Shown one piece after another: positions 8,531 through 17,506 of a stretch of 64,000 nucleotides of DNA. The stretch's first letter is position 1. Each line of letters begins with the position of its first letter. This DNA comes from Nocardiopsis sp. TSRI0078 (GTDB lineage Bacteria > Actinomycetota > Actinomycetes > Streptosporangiales > Streptosporangiaceae): NCBI RefSeq assembly GCF_001905145.1, contig NZ_LWLB01000011.1, forward strand, positions 1 through 64,000, written 5' to 3'. Under the pieces are notes generated by a model, which ran no database searches, was not told the DNA's origin, and was given only the letters and a program-made list of their open reading frames with translations. Both the position numbers and the translations under genes were made by a program.

Positions 8531-8535
8531 GGACC

Positions 8536-9504
8536 ATGACCACTCCCGCGATCGGCACCGACCCCCGTCTGCGCGCCGCGCTGCGCCGCCTGGACCTGCG
8601 CATCGTGCACCGCCTGGAGGGGCTGCTGCACGGCGAGCACCTGGGCCTGCGCCTGGGGCCGGGCTCGGAGGCCGCCGAGGCCCGCGTGTACCAGCCGGGC
8701 GAGGACGACGTACGACGCATGGACTGGTCGGTCACCGCCCGCACCACCACGCCGCACGTGCGCGACCTGGTCGCCGACCGCGAACTGGAGAGCTGGACCC
8801 TGCTGGACATGTCGCCGAGCATGGACTTCGGCACGGGCCTGCGCACCAAGCACGAGGTGGCGGTCGGCGCGATGGTGGCGGCCAACCTGCTCACCCAGCG
8901 TGTGGGCGACCGGTTCGGCGCCCACTTCCTGCACCAGGGCAGGATCCGGCGCTGGCCCGCCCGCTCGGGCAAGGAGGCGCTGCTGGCGCTGCTGGCCACG
9001 GTGGCCGCGGCGCCGACCGGTGACGAGCGCGCGCCCTCCCCGCACCAGTCCACCCTGGCCGACGCTCTGTCGGACCTGGTGCGCACCCGCCGCCGCCGCG
9101 GCCTGCGGGTGGTGATCTCCGACTTCCTGGACACGCCCGCTTTCGGCGGCGAGGTCGCCTGGGAGCGCCCTCTGCGGCAGCTGGCCACACGCCACCAGGT
9201 GCTGGTGGTGGAGGTGCTCGACCCGCGCGAGCTGGACGTGCCCGAGATGGGGGACGTGGCCCTGCGCGATCCCCGCACGGGCAGGGTGCGCGACGTACGG
9301 CTGACCCGGGCCGTGCGCGAGCGCTACCGCCGGGCGGCCGCTGACCAGCGCACGGCGGTGCGCGACGCGCTGCGCCGGTGCGGGGTGCACCACCTGTTGC
9401 TACGAACGGACCGGGACTGGGTACTGGATACGGCACGGTTCGTCATCCACCAGAGGCGTACCGCGCACCACATGGCCCGCCGCACCCCGGCGACGCCCGG
9501 CTGA
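8536..9504 (+). CDS. DUF58 domain protein of MoxR module
   Basis: A 322-aa soluble protein of the DUF58 family. Typical segments are YQPGEDDVRRMDWSVTART and LLDMSPSMDFGTG, the latter a degenerate MIDAS-like DxSxS within a VWA-like fold, followed by VVISDFLDTPAF. It starts five bases after the MoxR gene stops; ATG 8536 is preferred over the in-frame GTG 8527. The role is inferred from context: a partner of the MoxR ATPase, perhaps in cell-envelope assembly. Confidence 0.9.
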   Translation: MTTPAIGTDPRLRAALRRLDLRIVHRLEGLLHGEHLGLRLGPGSEAAEARVYQPGEDDVRRMDWSVTARTTTPHVRDLVADRELESWTLLDMSPSMDFGTGLRTKHEVAVGAMVAANLLTQRVGDRFGAHFLHQGRIRRWPARSGKEALLALLATVAAAPTGDERAPSPHQSTLADALSDLVRTRRRRGLRVVISDFLDTPAFGGEVAWERPLRQLATRHQVLVVEVLDPRELDVPEMGDVALRDPRTGRVRDVRLTRAVRERYRRAAADQRTAVRDALRRCGVHHLLLRTDRDWVLDTARFVIHQRRTAHHMARRTPATPG

Positions 9505-9583
9505 GCGAGGGGGCCGCCATGGGACCGAACGAGGGCGGGAACCGACCCGCGGGACAGAGCCTGATGCGACGGGGGACTGAGCG

Positions 9584-10531
9584 ATGACCTTCCTGGAGCC
9601 CCAGCGGCTGTGGTGGCTGCTCCTCATCGCCGTGCTGATCGGTGCCTACGTGTTCGCGCAGACCCGGCGGCGCGAGTACACGGTGCGCTTCACCAACCTG
9701 TCGCTGCTGGACCAGGTGGCACCGCACCGCCCGGACGTGCGCAGGCACGTCCCTGCGGCGCTGTTCACGCTGACCCTGGGAGTGCTCATCACCTCGATGG
9801 CGCTGCCCGCGATGCCGGTGGAGCAGCCGCGCGAGCGGGCCACGATCATGGTGGCCGTGGACGTGTCGCTGTCGATGGCGGCCACCGACATCGACCCCGA
9901 CCGCCTGAACGCGGCCAAGAAGTCGGCGCAAGAGTTCGTGGACACGCTCCCGGACCGGTTCAACGTGGGGCTGGTGGCCTTCTCCTCTACGGCGACGGTG
10001 GTCTCCTCGCCCACCCACGACCACCAGGCGGTGATCGGGTCGATCGAGAACCTGCGGCTGGGCCCGGGAACGGCGATCGGCGAGGGTGTGTTCGCCTCGC
10101 TGGAGGCGATCCATAACTTCGACGAGGAGGCCGAGGAGGACCCGCCGCCCTCGGCAATCGTGCTCCTGTCGGACGGGGAGAACACCAGCGGGCGCGACAT
10201 CGCGCAGGCGGCGTCGGCGGCGGCCGAGCAGGAGGTGCCGGTATCGGCGATCGCGTTCGGCACCGGCGCGGCGATGATCGAGATCGACGGCTACCAGGTG
10301 CCCGCCGACATCGACAAGGAGGCGCTGCGCGGCCTGGCCCAGGACACCGACGGCCACTTCTACGAGGCCGAGAGCGAGACCGAGCTCGACGAGGTCTACG
10401 AGAACATCGGCTCCTCGCTGGGCACCGAACTGGTGCACGAGGAGATTGTCACACGGTTCGTGCTGGTGGCGATCGTGCTGTCGATGGCCACGGCGGTGAC
10501 GTCACTGCTGTGGTTCCAACGGCTTCCGTGA
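9584..10531 (+). CDS. VWA-domain membrane protein (BatA-like)
   Basis: A 315-aa protein with two N-terminal membrane helices (~8-24 and ~56-76), a von Willebrand factor A domain with intact MIDAS motif DVSLSMAATD and a downstream LLSDGENT Asp, and a C-terminal helix (~288-307). This is the BatA/YfbK-like membrane member of a MoxR module. It sits 79 bases after the DUF58 gene, so the three are probably one operon. The VWA domain probably faces the cytoplasm or periplasm and binds metal and partners; the client is unknown. Confidence 0.9.
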   Translation: MTFLEPQRLWWLLLIAVLIGAYVFAQTRRREYTVRFTNLSLLDQVAPHRPDVRRHVPAALFTLTLGVLITSMALPAMPVEQPRERATIMVAVDVSLSMAATDIDPDRLNAAKKSAQEFVDTLPDRFNVGLVAFSSTATVVSSPTHDHQAVIGSIENLRLGPGTAIGEGVFASLEAIHNFDEEAEEDPPPSAIVLLSDGENTSGRDIAQAASAAAEQEVPVSAIAFGTGAAMIEIDGYQVPADIDKEALRGLAQDTDGHFYEAESETELDEVYENIGSSLGTELVHEEIVTRFVLVAIVLSMATAVTSLLWFQRLP

Positions 10532-10673
10532 GCCCCGGACACGTCCCGGACCACTCCCTATACCCTCGTTAAGTGAGCTGGGTCACATCCCTTTAGGCGG
10601 GGTTTACACCTTTTCTGTCATGTCCACAGGTTAGCGTTGGCATGTTTTGTCCTGCCCATTCACTTGAGGAACG

Positions 10674-11408
10674 ATGCCGAACACACCCGCAGCACCGACG
10701 GCGATCTGCTTCGACCTGGACGACACCCTCATCGACGACCTCGCCGCGTCGTCCACGGGGCTCCGCGCGGTCATGGAGCGGCTCGGCCACCCCGACTTCG
10801 GTGCCGCGCGCAGTCTGTGGGACGTACAGACCGAGATCTCCTTCGGCTCCTACCTGCGCGGCCGCCTGAGCCTGGAACAACAGCGTCGCGAACGCATCCG
10901 CGCCCTGGCCGTCCAGGCCGGACACGGCGACATCGCCGACCAGCACTGCGACGACCTCTACCGCCTCTACCTGGACGCGCACCGCTCGGCCTGGCAGGTC
11001 TTCCCCGACACGATCCCCGCGCTGAACGCCCTGGCATCGGCCGGATACCGCCTGGCCGTGGTCACCAACGGCATCGAGTCCCTCCAGCACGCCAAGCTGC
11101 AGGCACTGGAGCTGACCCCCTACTTCCACGCCGTGGTGTGCGCCGACACCGCCGGAACGGGCAAGCCCGACCCGCGCATCTTCCACACGGCCGCCCAGCG
11201 CCTGGGCGTGGACCCCACCGCCTGCTGGCACGTGGGCGACCAGATCCAGGCCGACGGCGTGGGGGCCGTGGCCGCGCGCATGCACCCGGTCATGATCGAC
11301 CGGCAGGGCCGGCAGCGCTTCGAGTCCGTGAGCACCGTCACCAGCCTGGACGACCTGCTGCGCATGGTCGGCCTGCCCAGCGCGGTCCCCGCGGCGGGAT
11401 CGCTGTGA
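10674..11408 (+). CDS. HAD-superfamily hydrolase
   Basis: A 244-aa HAD phosphatase with all four motifs: [10 protein letters not shown] (nucleophile Asp); II, VVTNG; III, Lys in [20 protein letters not shown]. The layout resembles YjjG-type nucleotide or sugar phosphatases with a helical cap. The ATG has GAGGAAC close upstream. The last codon overlaps the GTG of the NUDIX gene (GTGA), so the pair is coupled and may share a housekeeping role such as removing damaged nucleotides. The substrate is unknown. Confidence 0.88.
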   Translation: MPNTPAAPTAICFDLDDTLIDDLAASSTGLRAVMERLGHPDFGAARSLWDVQTEISFGSYLRGRLSLEQQRRERIRALAVQAGHGDIADQHCDDLYRLYLDAHRSAWQVFPDTIPALNALASAGYRLAVVTNGIESLQHAKLQALELTPYFHAVVCADTAGTGKPDPRIFHTAAQRLGVDPTACWHVGDQIQADGVGAVAARMHPVMIDRQGRQRFESVSTVTSLDDLLRMVGLPSAVPAAGSL

Positions 11409-12166
11409 CCCCTCCCTCCGCCGGCGAACCGCAGCGGCGCGTCACCGCGCACCTGGTCACCGGGACCACGGTGCTCGGCACCCGCGTGCTGTTCGGACAG
11501 GACCCGGCGGAGGCGGTCCGCGACCTGGGCGGCCTGCCTCCGGACACACCCCTGCACGCCGTGGACGTGCTCACCGAACTGGTGGAGGCTCCCGACGGCA
11601 CGCCCCTGCACGTCGACCGCGTGGTCTTCACCGAGCCCGGAACCCGGGCGGCCTGGCCCTCGGCCGCGGCGGGAAGCGGCCTGCCGCCCTCCCCCGCCGA
11701 ACTGGCCGCCGGGGAGACCCCGCCCGAGGACCGCCTGCGGCTGCGCCGCCTCGCCTCCTACGGGATCGTCCACGACCCCGACGACCGCGTGCTGCTGAGC
11801 CGCATCGCCGAGGGCTTCCCCGGCGCCGGGACCTGGCACCTGCCGGGCGGCGGCGTGGACGCGGGCGAGGACGTGCGCGCCGCGCTGCGGCGCGAGGTGG
11901 CCGAGGAGACCGGCCAGGACGGCCAGGTCGGCGACCTGATCACCGTCTCCAGCCACCACCGGCACCAGCCCGGCGGCCACGAGATCTACTCGGTGTGGGT
12001 GTTCTTCCACGTGTTCGTGCCCCGGCCGGGACCGGCCAGGGTGCTGGAGGAGAACGGCTCGACCGCCGACTGCGGCTGGTTCACCGCCCAGGAGGTGTCC
12101 CGGCTGCGCCTGTCCACGACCGCTCAGCGCGGCCTGGCCCACCTGGCACGGCACAGACGCCCCTGA
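11405..12166 (+). CDS. NUDIX hydrolase with N-terminal extension
   Basis: A 253-aa protein. The NUDIX box is intact: [20 protein letters not shown], followed by TG. About 115 residues precede the NUDIX domain and match no domain I recognise. GTG 11405 overlaps the stop of the HAD gene. NUDIX enzymes cleave nucleoside diphosphates linked to another group; the substrate here is unknown. The coupling with a HAD phosphatase suggests two consecutive dephosphorylation steps, which is inference. Confidence 0.85.
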   Translation: MTPPSAGEPQRRVTAHLVTGTTVLGTRVLFGQDPAEAVRDLGGLPPDTPLHAVDVLTELVEAPDGTPLHVDRVVFTEPGTRAAWPSAAAGSGLPPSPAELAAGETPPEDRLRLRRLASYGIVHDPDDRVLLSRIAEGFPGAGTWHLPGGGVDAGEDVRAALRREVAEETGQDGQVGDLITVSSHHRHQPGGHEIYSVWVFFHVFVPRPGPARVLEENGSTADCGWFTAQEVSRLRLSTTAQRGLAHLARHRRP

Positions 12167-12202
12167 ACCCCCTCGGGCCCGGGAGCGCCCTTCCGCGGCC
12201 CC

Positions 12203-13471
12203 TCAGAAGCGCAGGGCGAACCGCTCACGCAGCCACCACAGGCCGGCTCCCAACGCCAGGACCCCCATACCGGTGATGACCGCGGGCAGCGGCAGACTGC
12301 ACGCCAGCACCACGCACCCCACCAGCCCGGTCAGGGGCACCACCAGCGGCGGCCGGGGCTCGTCGGCCCCCAGCCGCAGCGCCGAGGCGTTGGTGATGGC
12401 GTAGTACACCAGGACGCCGAACGCGGAGAAGGCGATGGCCCCGCGCAGGTCGGTGAGCATCACCAGACCCACCACCAGCACGGCGACCAGCAGCTCGGCC
12501 CGGTGCGGCACCCCGAACCGCTCGTGCACGGCCGCGAGGGAGCGGGGCAGGTGCCCGTCGGCGGCCATCGCTGCGGTGGTCCTGGAGACCCCCAGGACCA
12601 GGGAGAGCAGGGCGCCCAGGCTCGCCACCGCGGCACCGGCGACCACGACCGGGGCCAGCCAGGCAAAACCCGCGACCTGGACGGCGTCGACCATCGGGGT
12701 GTCGGTGGTGGACAGGCGCTCACGGCCCAGCACGATCAGCAGACCGGTCCCGATGACCAGGTACAGCAGGAGGACGCCGCCCAGGGCCAACGTGATGGCA
12801 CGGGGGATGGTGGTCTCGGGGTCGCGGACCTCACCGCCCAGGGTGGCCACCCGCGCGTACCCGGCGAAGGCGAAGAAGACCATCCCCGCCGCGCCCAGCA
12901 CACCGAAGGAACCGGGCCAGGGCCCCAGGCCCTCCACCTGGGCGACGGCCGCCAGGCGCCCGCTGAGGACCATCGCCACGATCGCGGCGGCCAGGACGAG
13001 GAGGACCAGCACGAGAAGGACCTTGACCACCAGCGTGGAGCGCCTGACGCCGCGGTAGTTGAGCGCGGTGAGCGCGAGCACGGCGGCCGCCGCCACGGGC
13101 TTCTCCCAGCCCGGCAGCAGGTAGGCGGCGAAGGTCAGCGCCATGGCGGCGCAGGAGGCGACCTTGCCGACGACGAAGGACCAGCCCGCCAGGTAGCCCC
13201 ACAGCTCGCCCAGGCGCTCGCGCCCGTAGACGTAGGCGCCGCCGGACTCGGGATGGCGGGCGGCGAGCCTGGCCGAGGAGACGGCGTTGCAGTAGGCGAC
13301 GGTGCCCGCGATGAGGATGGCCACGGGCAGCCAGGCGCCCGCGCCGAGCGCGGCCGGGGCGAAGACGGTGAACACTCCGGCGCCGAGCATCGCGCCCGCG
13401 CCGATGGCGACGGCGTCCACCGTGCCGAGGACACGGGCGGGTCTGGCCTGGGGTCCGGAAGAGGTGGGCAA
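12203..13471 (-). CDS. APC-family amino acid permease
   Basis: About 422 aa with roughly twelve membrane helices. The start of helix 1 carries the APC substrate-binding unwound motif IGAGAMLGAGVF, and helix 6 carries FFAFAGYARVATLG. A TTG at 13471 is taken as start because AAGGAG lies five bases upstream; the longer open frame to 13855 is low-complexity Arg/Pro/Gly and unlikely to be coding. The role is uptake or exchange of an amino acid or amine; the substrate cannot be read from the sequence. It converges with the NUDIX gene. Confidence 0.85.
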   Translation of the reverse strand: MPTSSGPQARPARVLGTVDAVAIGAGAMLGAGVFTVFAPAALGAGAWLPVAILIAGTVAYCNAVSSARLAARHPESGGAYVYGRERLGELWGYLAGWSFVVGKVASCAAMALTFAAYLLPGWEKPVAAAAVLALTALNYRGVRRSTLVVKVLLVLVLLVLAAAIVAMVLSGRLAAVAQVEGLGPWPGSFGVLGAAGMVFFAFAGYARVATLGGEVRDPETTIPRAITLALGGVLLLYLVIGTGLLIVLGRERLSTTDTPMVDAVQVAGFAWLAPVVVAGAAVASLGALLSLVLGVSRTTAAMAADGHLPRSLAAVHERFGVPHRAELLVAVLVVGLVMLTDLRGAIAFSAFGVLVYYAITNASALRLGADEPRPPLVVPLTGLVGCVVLACSLPLPAVITGMGVLALGAGLWWLRERFALRF

Positions 13472-13893
13472 CGGATCTCCTTGCGTGAGTGCTCCGGCGC
13501 GCACGCCGGCGGTAACGCGCCTTGCCCCGGGCACTCCCGGTGAAAGCGCGGCGCTACCCCGGGCCGTGGCGGCGGACCTCGTGTGCCCGGCTGGCGCACC
13601 CTCCCCCCGACACGGCCTGGTCGGGCACGGCGGCGTTCCGGCCCCCGTGGAGCCGGAACGGCCCCTGGCCGCCTCCCGGCGGTGGCCGTACCCGACTTCC
13701 GAGTGTGCCCGATCCCGGTGACCGGCGGGCGCAAACGGCTCATGGCGAAGGTGACCACTTCCGGTCCGCACGGTGTCGGCGCGGTGCCCCGCACCCCAAC
13801 GCCCCCAACCCACGCCAAGGGCCCGGACCGGCGACCGGTCCGGGCCCGAGTACACGGGCGGCCCTCACGGAACCAGGCGGCGCCTCCCCGCCC
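13472..13893. other. Intergenic region with terminator
   Basis: No gene is supportable in this 420-base stretch. It must hold the promoter of the permease gene. The only clear structure is the hairpin at 13819-13847. Confidence 0.5.
13819..13847 (-). terminator. Terminator of DUF1918/DUF1876 gene
   Basis: A perfect 13-bp stem (GGGCCCGGACCGG and its complement) with a 3-base loop, just beyond the stop of the leftward gene at 13894. Confidence 0.75.
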
Positions 13894-14400
13894 TCAGGTG
13901 GGCCGCCACGGAAGGCCGCTGTTGTCGTTGATGTCCTCGGCGGCGACCTGGCGGAGCTGGCGCGAGAGGTCGGACAGGGCACGCGAGACCGCGAGCTCCT
14001 CCCCGATCTCGGGCACGTCCAGGTCCGTGGGGTGCTTGCGGGCCATCCCGTGCCCCCTCAGCGCCGTCCCGTCGTCGGCGACCAGGCCCACCTCGGCCCA
14101 GGTCCGCGCGCTGTCGCCCTCGCTCTCCTCGGCGACGACGACGTCGACGTTCCAGCGCTTCGTCGTCTGCATGGCATCGACCCCCTCCGCGTCCGCGCCC
14201 GTACCGCCGGGCGGGTGTTCCACGTGCGCGTCCGGCCCCGGGTAGACCAGCGCGTCGTGCCCCTGCTCCGCGTCGGACCAGTGCACCTGGTACGGAGGCG
14301 ATCCCCCGCGCCCCCGGACTCCGGTGACCACGCCCGTCCTGCGGTGGGTGTCGGCGCGCGGGCTCTCGACCACCAGCCGGTCTCCTACCTGTGCTCGCAT
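13894..14400 (-). CDS. DUF1918-DUF1876 fusion protein
   Basis: A 168-aa protein. Residues 1-60 match DUF1918 (MRAQVGDRLVVESPR start, VHWSDAEQGHDALVYPGPD). Residues ~78-168 match DUF1876, which recurs in actinobacteria as a small separate protein. Here the two are joined in one chain by a short Gly/Pro linker. ATG 14400 begins the DUF1918 consensus; the in-frame GTG 14412 is less likely. Neither domain has a known reaction. It is monocistronic and divergent from the methyltransferase gene. Confidence 0.8.
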   Translation of the reverse strand: MRAQVGDRLVVESPRADTHRRTGVVTGVRGRGGSPPYQVHWSDAEQGHDALVYPGPDAHVEHPPGGTGADAEGVDAMQTTKRWNVDVVVAEESEGDSARTWAEVGLVADDGTALRGHGMARKHPTDLDVPEIGEELAVSRALSDLSRQLRQVAAEDINDNSGLPWRPT

Positions 14401-14541
14401 GGGTTCCCCCACAAACGTCGGATACCTCCATCTTCACCACTCCCGGTACCCGCGACCGGGAGCTTGGCGATTTCGTTCATGTGGGGATACGAGGTTTTTG
14501 CCCGGTACGGTGCGCCGCCCGGGTCCTGGTAGCGTCACGGC

Positions 14542-15213
14542 GTGGCCCAGCACTACTTCGACTCCGACCCGGGCGCCGCCAGCCGCCCCTCCACCGCAGA
14601 CCTGGTCCTGCCGGACCTGCACCTGCGGCTGCACACCGACCGGGGCGTGTTCTCCCCCGACAAGGTCGACCTCGGCACACGGGTGCTGCTGGAGACGGTC
14701 CCCGCGCCTCCCGCCCGGGGACACCTGCTGGACCTGGGCTGCGGCTACGGCCCCATCGCCCTGACGATGGCCTCACGCGCCCCCCGAGCACGGGTACTGG
14801 GCGTGGACGTCAACACCCGCGCCGTGGACCTGGCCCGGCGCAACGCCGCCGAACACGGCCTGGACAACGCGCGCTTCACCGTGGTGGGGCCCGAGGGCGC
14901 CCCGGCAGCGGACACGGCGGCGAAGGAGGAGGGCGGGCAGGACGCGGCGGCACCCGCGGCCCAGGACCTGCTCGGCCCCTTCGACGCGATCTGGTCCAAC
15001 CCGCCCATCCGGGTGGGCAAGGACATACTGCACACGATGCTGCGCACCTGGCTGGGACGGCTCACCCCCCAGGGCGTGGCCCACCTGGTGGTACAGCGCC
15101 ACCTGGGCTCGGACTCGCTGCAGAAGTGGCTGGACTCCCAGGGGCTGCCCACCGAACGCGTGGCCTCCCGGGCGGGCTTCCGGGTGCTGGCAGTACGGCG
15201 TTCCGCGGCTTGA
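14542..15213 (+). CDS. RsmC-like class I SAM methyltransferase
   Basis: A 223-aa protein. LLDLGCGYGPIAL is SAM motif I, GVDVN is the end of beta-2, and WSNPPIRVGK contains the NPP[IY] motif typical of N2-guanine/N6-adenine methyltransferases such as RsmC. It corresponds to the C-terminal catalytic half of E. coli RsmC (16S rRNA m2G1207), as usual in actinobacteria. An insert of ~25 residues rich in Ala/Glu precedes the NPP strand. A TAGCGT box six bases before the GTG suggests a leaderless mRNA. The next gene is another RNA methyltransferase-like protein. Confidence 0.85.
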   Translation: MAQHYFDSDPGAASRPSTADLVLPDLHLRLHTDRGVFSPDKVDLGTRVLLETVPAPPARGHLLDLGCGYGPIALTMASRAPRARVLGVDVNTRAVDLARRNAAEHGLDNARFTVVGPEGAPAADTAAKEEGGQDAAAPAAQDLLGPFDAIWSNPPIRVGKDILHTMLRTWLGRLTPQGVAHLVVQRHLGSDSLQKWLDSQGLPTERVASRAGFRVLAVRRSAA

Positions 15214-15336
15214 GACACCTTTTGCCTGGATGTGCCGGGGTCACCGCGTGCACGCACACGCAGTGACCGGTACGCTGTGGCGAACAACAGACCACCGGGA
15301 CCAGCCCGGGCGCACCCGTCGAGGAACACACCGCAG

Positions 15337-15897
15337 TTGAGCACGCAGTTGCGTCCCACGGACGTCAAACGCCTGAACCGCCAGTGGCGCAGGCGCACCG
15401 AGGGGCGCCTCGCCCTTCTCGTCGAATCGGTCACCCAGCCCTTCAACCTGGGATCGATCCTGCGCACCTGCGCGACCTTCGGCGTCGACCACCTCTGGCT
15501 CACGGGCAACAGCGCCGACCCCGGCGACCCCAAGGTCGGCAAGACCGCCCTGGGCACCGCCGCGAAGGTGGAGCACACACGGCTCTCCTCCACCCCCGAG
15601 GCCCTGGCCGCCGCGCGCGGCGACGGGTACAAGGTGGTGGCGGTCGAACTGGCCGACGGCGCGGTCCCGCTGCACGCCGCCCCGCTGGAGCCCGACGTGT
15701 GCCTGGCCGTGGGCGCCGAGGACCACGGCTGCTCCCCCGCGCTCCTGGCGGGCGCGGACGCCATCACCTACATTCCGCAGATCGGACGTGTGGGATCGCT
15801 GAACGTGGCCGTGGCCACGGCGATCGCGCTCGCCGAGGCCCGCCGCCGCGAGTGGGCCTCCTTCGGCGGCGAGGCCGACGCCCCCGCCGGACACTGA
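15337..15897 (+). CDS. SpoU/TrmH-family RNA methyltransferase
   Basis: About 186 aa of SPOUT fold. Motif 1 is NLGSILRTCATFG, motif 2 is LAVGAEDHGCSP, and motif 3 is YIPQIGRVGSLNVAVATAIA, which forms the knot that binds SAM. The length is close to minimal TrmH. It would 2'-O-methylate a ribose in tRNA or rRNA. The TTG at 15337 is the best start, with GAGGA eleven bases upstream; an upstream GTG at 15277 is possible. It lies 124 bases after the RsmC-like gene. Confidence 0.85.
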   Translation: MSTQLRPTDVKRLNRQWRRRTEGRLALLVESVTQPFNLGSILRTCATFGVDHLWLTGNSADPGDPKVGKTALGTAAKVEHTRLSSTPEALAAARGDGYKVVAVELADGAVPLHAAPLEPDVCLAVGAEDHGCSPALLAGADAITYIPQIGRVGSLNVAVATAIALAEARRREWASFGGEADAPAGH

Positions 15898-16018
15898 GCG
15901 CCCGGGGAACTTTCACCCCCGGCCCTTCGTCCTTATCTTCACAGCAGGCCACTTCCGTCACACCGTCAACGCGCGCAAGCGCAGAGAGAGGAACAGTGGA
16001 CCCGTCCCGAAGTACCGG

Positions 16019-16106
16019 CAGCATCCTCACCGGATGCTGTGACCCAGACGACGAGCCCCCTTCTACGAAGGGCGCGCACCTTCGTAGGAACCATGCCGCG
16101 AAGCGG
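16019..16106 (+). promoter_or_regulatory. Structured 5' leader of CNNM operon
   Basis: Three consecutive hairpins end 21 bases before the start codon: CAGCATCC/GGATGCTG with a 5-base loop (16019-16039); an 11-bp stem built on CTACGAAGG/CCTTCGTAG with a 7-base loop (16061-16089); and CCGC-gaa-GCGG (16096-16106). Two are perfect and the second is AU-containing in a GC-rich genome. I do not recognise it as an M-box, yybP-ykoY or ydaO riboswitch. A cis-regulatory RNA is inferred. Confidence 0.5.
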
Positions 16107-16126
16107 ACCCAGGCGGTGCGTGCCCG

Positions 16127-17506
16127 ATGATGAGCACCGTCCTCAGTATCGCCTTCGGGGCTCTGGTGGTCTTCCTGATCACCGTGGCGACGGGATACTT
16201 CGTCGCCCAGGAATTCGGCTTCATGGCCGTGGACCGCTCACGCCTGCGGGCGCGGGCCGCGGCCGGTGACACCGGGGCCAAACGGGCCCTGGACATCACC
16301 GGACGCACCTCCTTCATGCTCTCCGGCGCCCAGCTGGGCATCACCGTGACCGGGCTGCTGGTCGGCTACGTGGCCGAGCCCATGATCGGCCAGGGCGTCG
16401 GCGAACTCCTCGGCGTCGTCGGGGTCCCCACGGGGACCGGCGTGGCCGTGGGAACCGTCCTCGCCCTGCTGTTCTCCACCATCGTGCAGATGGTCTTCGG
16501 CGAGCTCTTCCCCAAGAACCTGGCCATCGCCCGGCCCGAACCGGTGGCGCGCTGGCTGGCGCTGTCCACCAGGATCTACCTGAGGATCTTCGGCCCGGTC
16601 ATCTGGCTGTTCGACCAGGCCGCGATCCTGCTGCTCAAGGCGGTGCGGATCGAGCCGGTGGAGGACGTGCAGCACGCGGCCACACCGCGCGACCTGGAGA
16701 GCATCATCGCCGAGTCCCGGGAGAGCGGTGACCTGCCCGCCGAGCTGTCCGCGCTGCTGGACCGCACCCTGGACTTCCACGACCGCACCGCCGGGCACGC
16801 GATGATCCCGCGCCCGGAGGTGACCACCGTGGAGGAGGGCGACCCCGTCAGCCGCGTCGTGGAGCTGATGGCCTCCGACCACTCGCGCTTCCCCGTCCTG
16901 GGCGACGGCGTGGACGACATCGTCGGCGTGATCTGCCTGCGCGACGTACTCGCCCTGGGCGACCGCGACCTGGCCGACGTCAAGGTCAGCGAGGTCGCCC
17001 GGGAGACGGTGATGGTGCCCGCGTCGCTGCCGCTGCCGGTGCTGCTGGACCGGCTGCGGGAGGCGGGCGAGGAGTTCGCCTGCGTCGTGGACGAGTACGG
17101 CGGACTGGCCGGGGTCGTCACGACCGAGGACCTGGCCGAGGAACTGGTCGGCGAGATCGCCGACGAGCACACCCCGGAGGAGGAGTCACCCGCCTACCTG
17201 GAGGGAGAGGGCTCCTACCTGGTCCCGGGCGCACTGCACATCGACGAGGTCGAACGGCTCATCGACCACGACCTGCCCCCGGGCGACTACGAGACCGTGG
17301 GCGGCCTGGTCATCCACGAGCTCCACCGGCTGCCCGAGGTCGGCGACCAGGCCCGGATCCGCCTGCCCCGCCCGACCAGCGCACACGAGGAAGACCCCGA
17401 CATGGCGCTGACCCTGACCGTCAACACCGTGCACAGGCACGTTCCGCACACGGTGGAGCTGCGCCTGCGCGAGGCGGCCGAGAGCGAAACGGAGGTGCGC
17501 GCGTGA
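16127..17506 (+). CDS. CNNM/HlyC-CorC transporter, long form
   Basis: A 459-aa protein with a DUF21 membrane domain (residues ~1-190, conserved LSGAQLGITVTGL and VFGELFPKNLAI), a CBS pair (~205-340, ending VDEYGGLAGVVTTEDLAEE), and a C-terminal CorC_HlyC domain (LVPGALHIDEVERLI). The family moves Mg2+ or Co2+, generally outward. Two ATGs are adjacent (16127 and 16130). The gene is coupled by a GTGA overlap to a second CNNM gene, and a structured leader lies upstream, which suggests control by a metal or other ligand. Confidence 0.9.
   Translation: MMSTVLSIAFGALVVFLITVATGYFVAQEFGFMAVDRSRLRARAAAGDTGAKRALDITGRTSFMLSGAQLGITVTGLLVGYVAEPMIGQGVGELLGVVGVPTGTGVAVGTVLALLFSTIVQMVFGELFPKNLAIARPEPVARWLALSTRIYLRIFGPVIWLFDQAAILLLKAVRIEPVEDVQHAATPRDLESIIAESRESGDLPAELSALLDRTLDFHDRTAGHAMIPRPEVTTVEEGDPVSRVVELMASDHSRFPVLGDGVDDIVGVICLRDVLALGDRDLADVKVSEVARETVMVPASLPLPVLLDRLREAGEEFACVVDEYGGLAGVVTTEDLAEELVGEIADEHTPEEESPAYLEGEGSYLVPGALHIDEVERLIDHDLPPGDYETVGGLVIHELHRLPEVGDQARIRLPRPTSAHEEDPDMALTLTVNTVHRHVPHTVELRLREAAESETEVRA

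Noticed and set aside
16019-16106. M-box (Mg2+) riboswitch upstream of the CNNM genes
   Set aside because: The conserved M-box loop sequences are not present, so only an unnamed structured leader is claimed.
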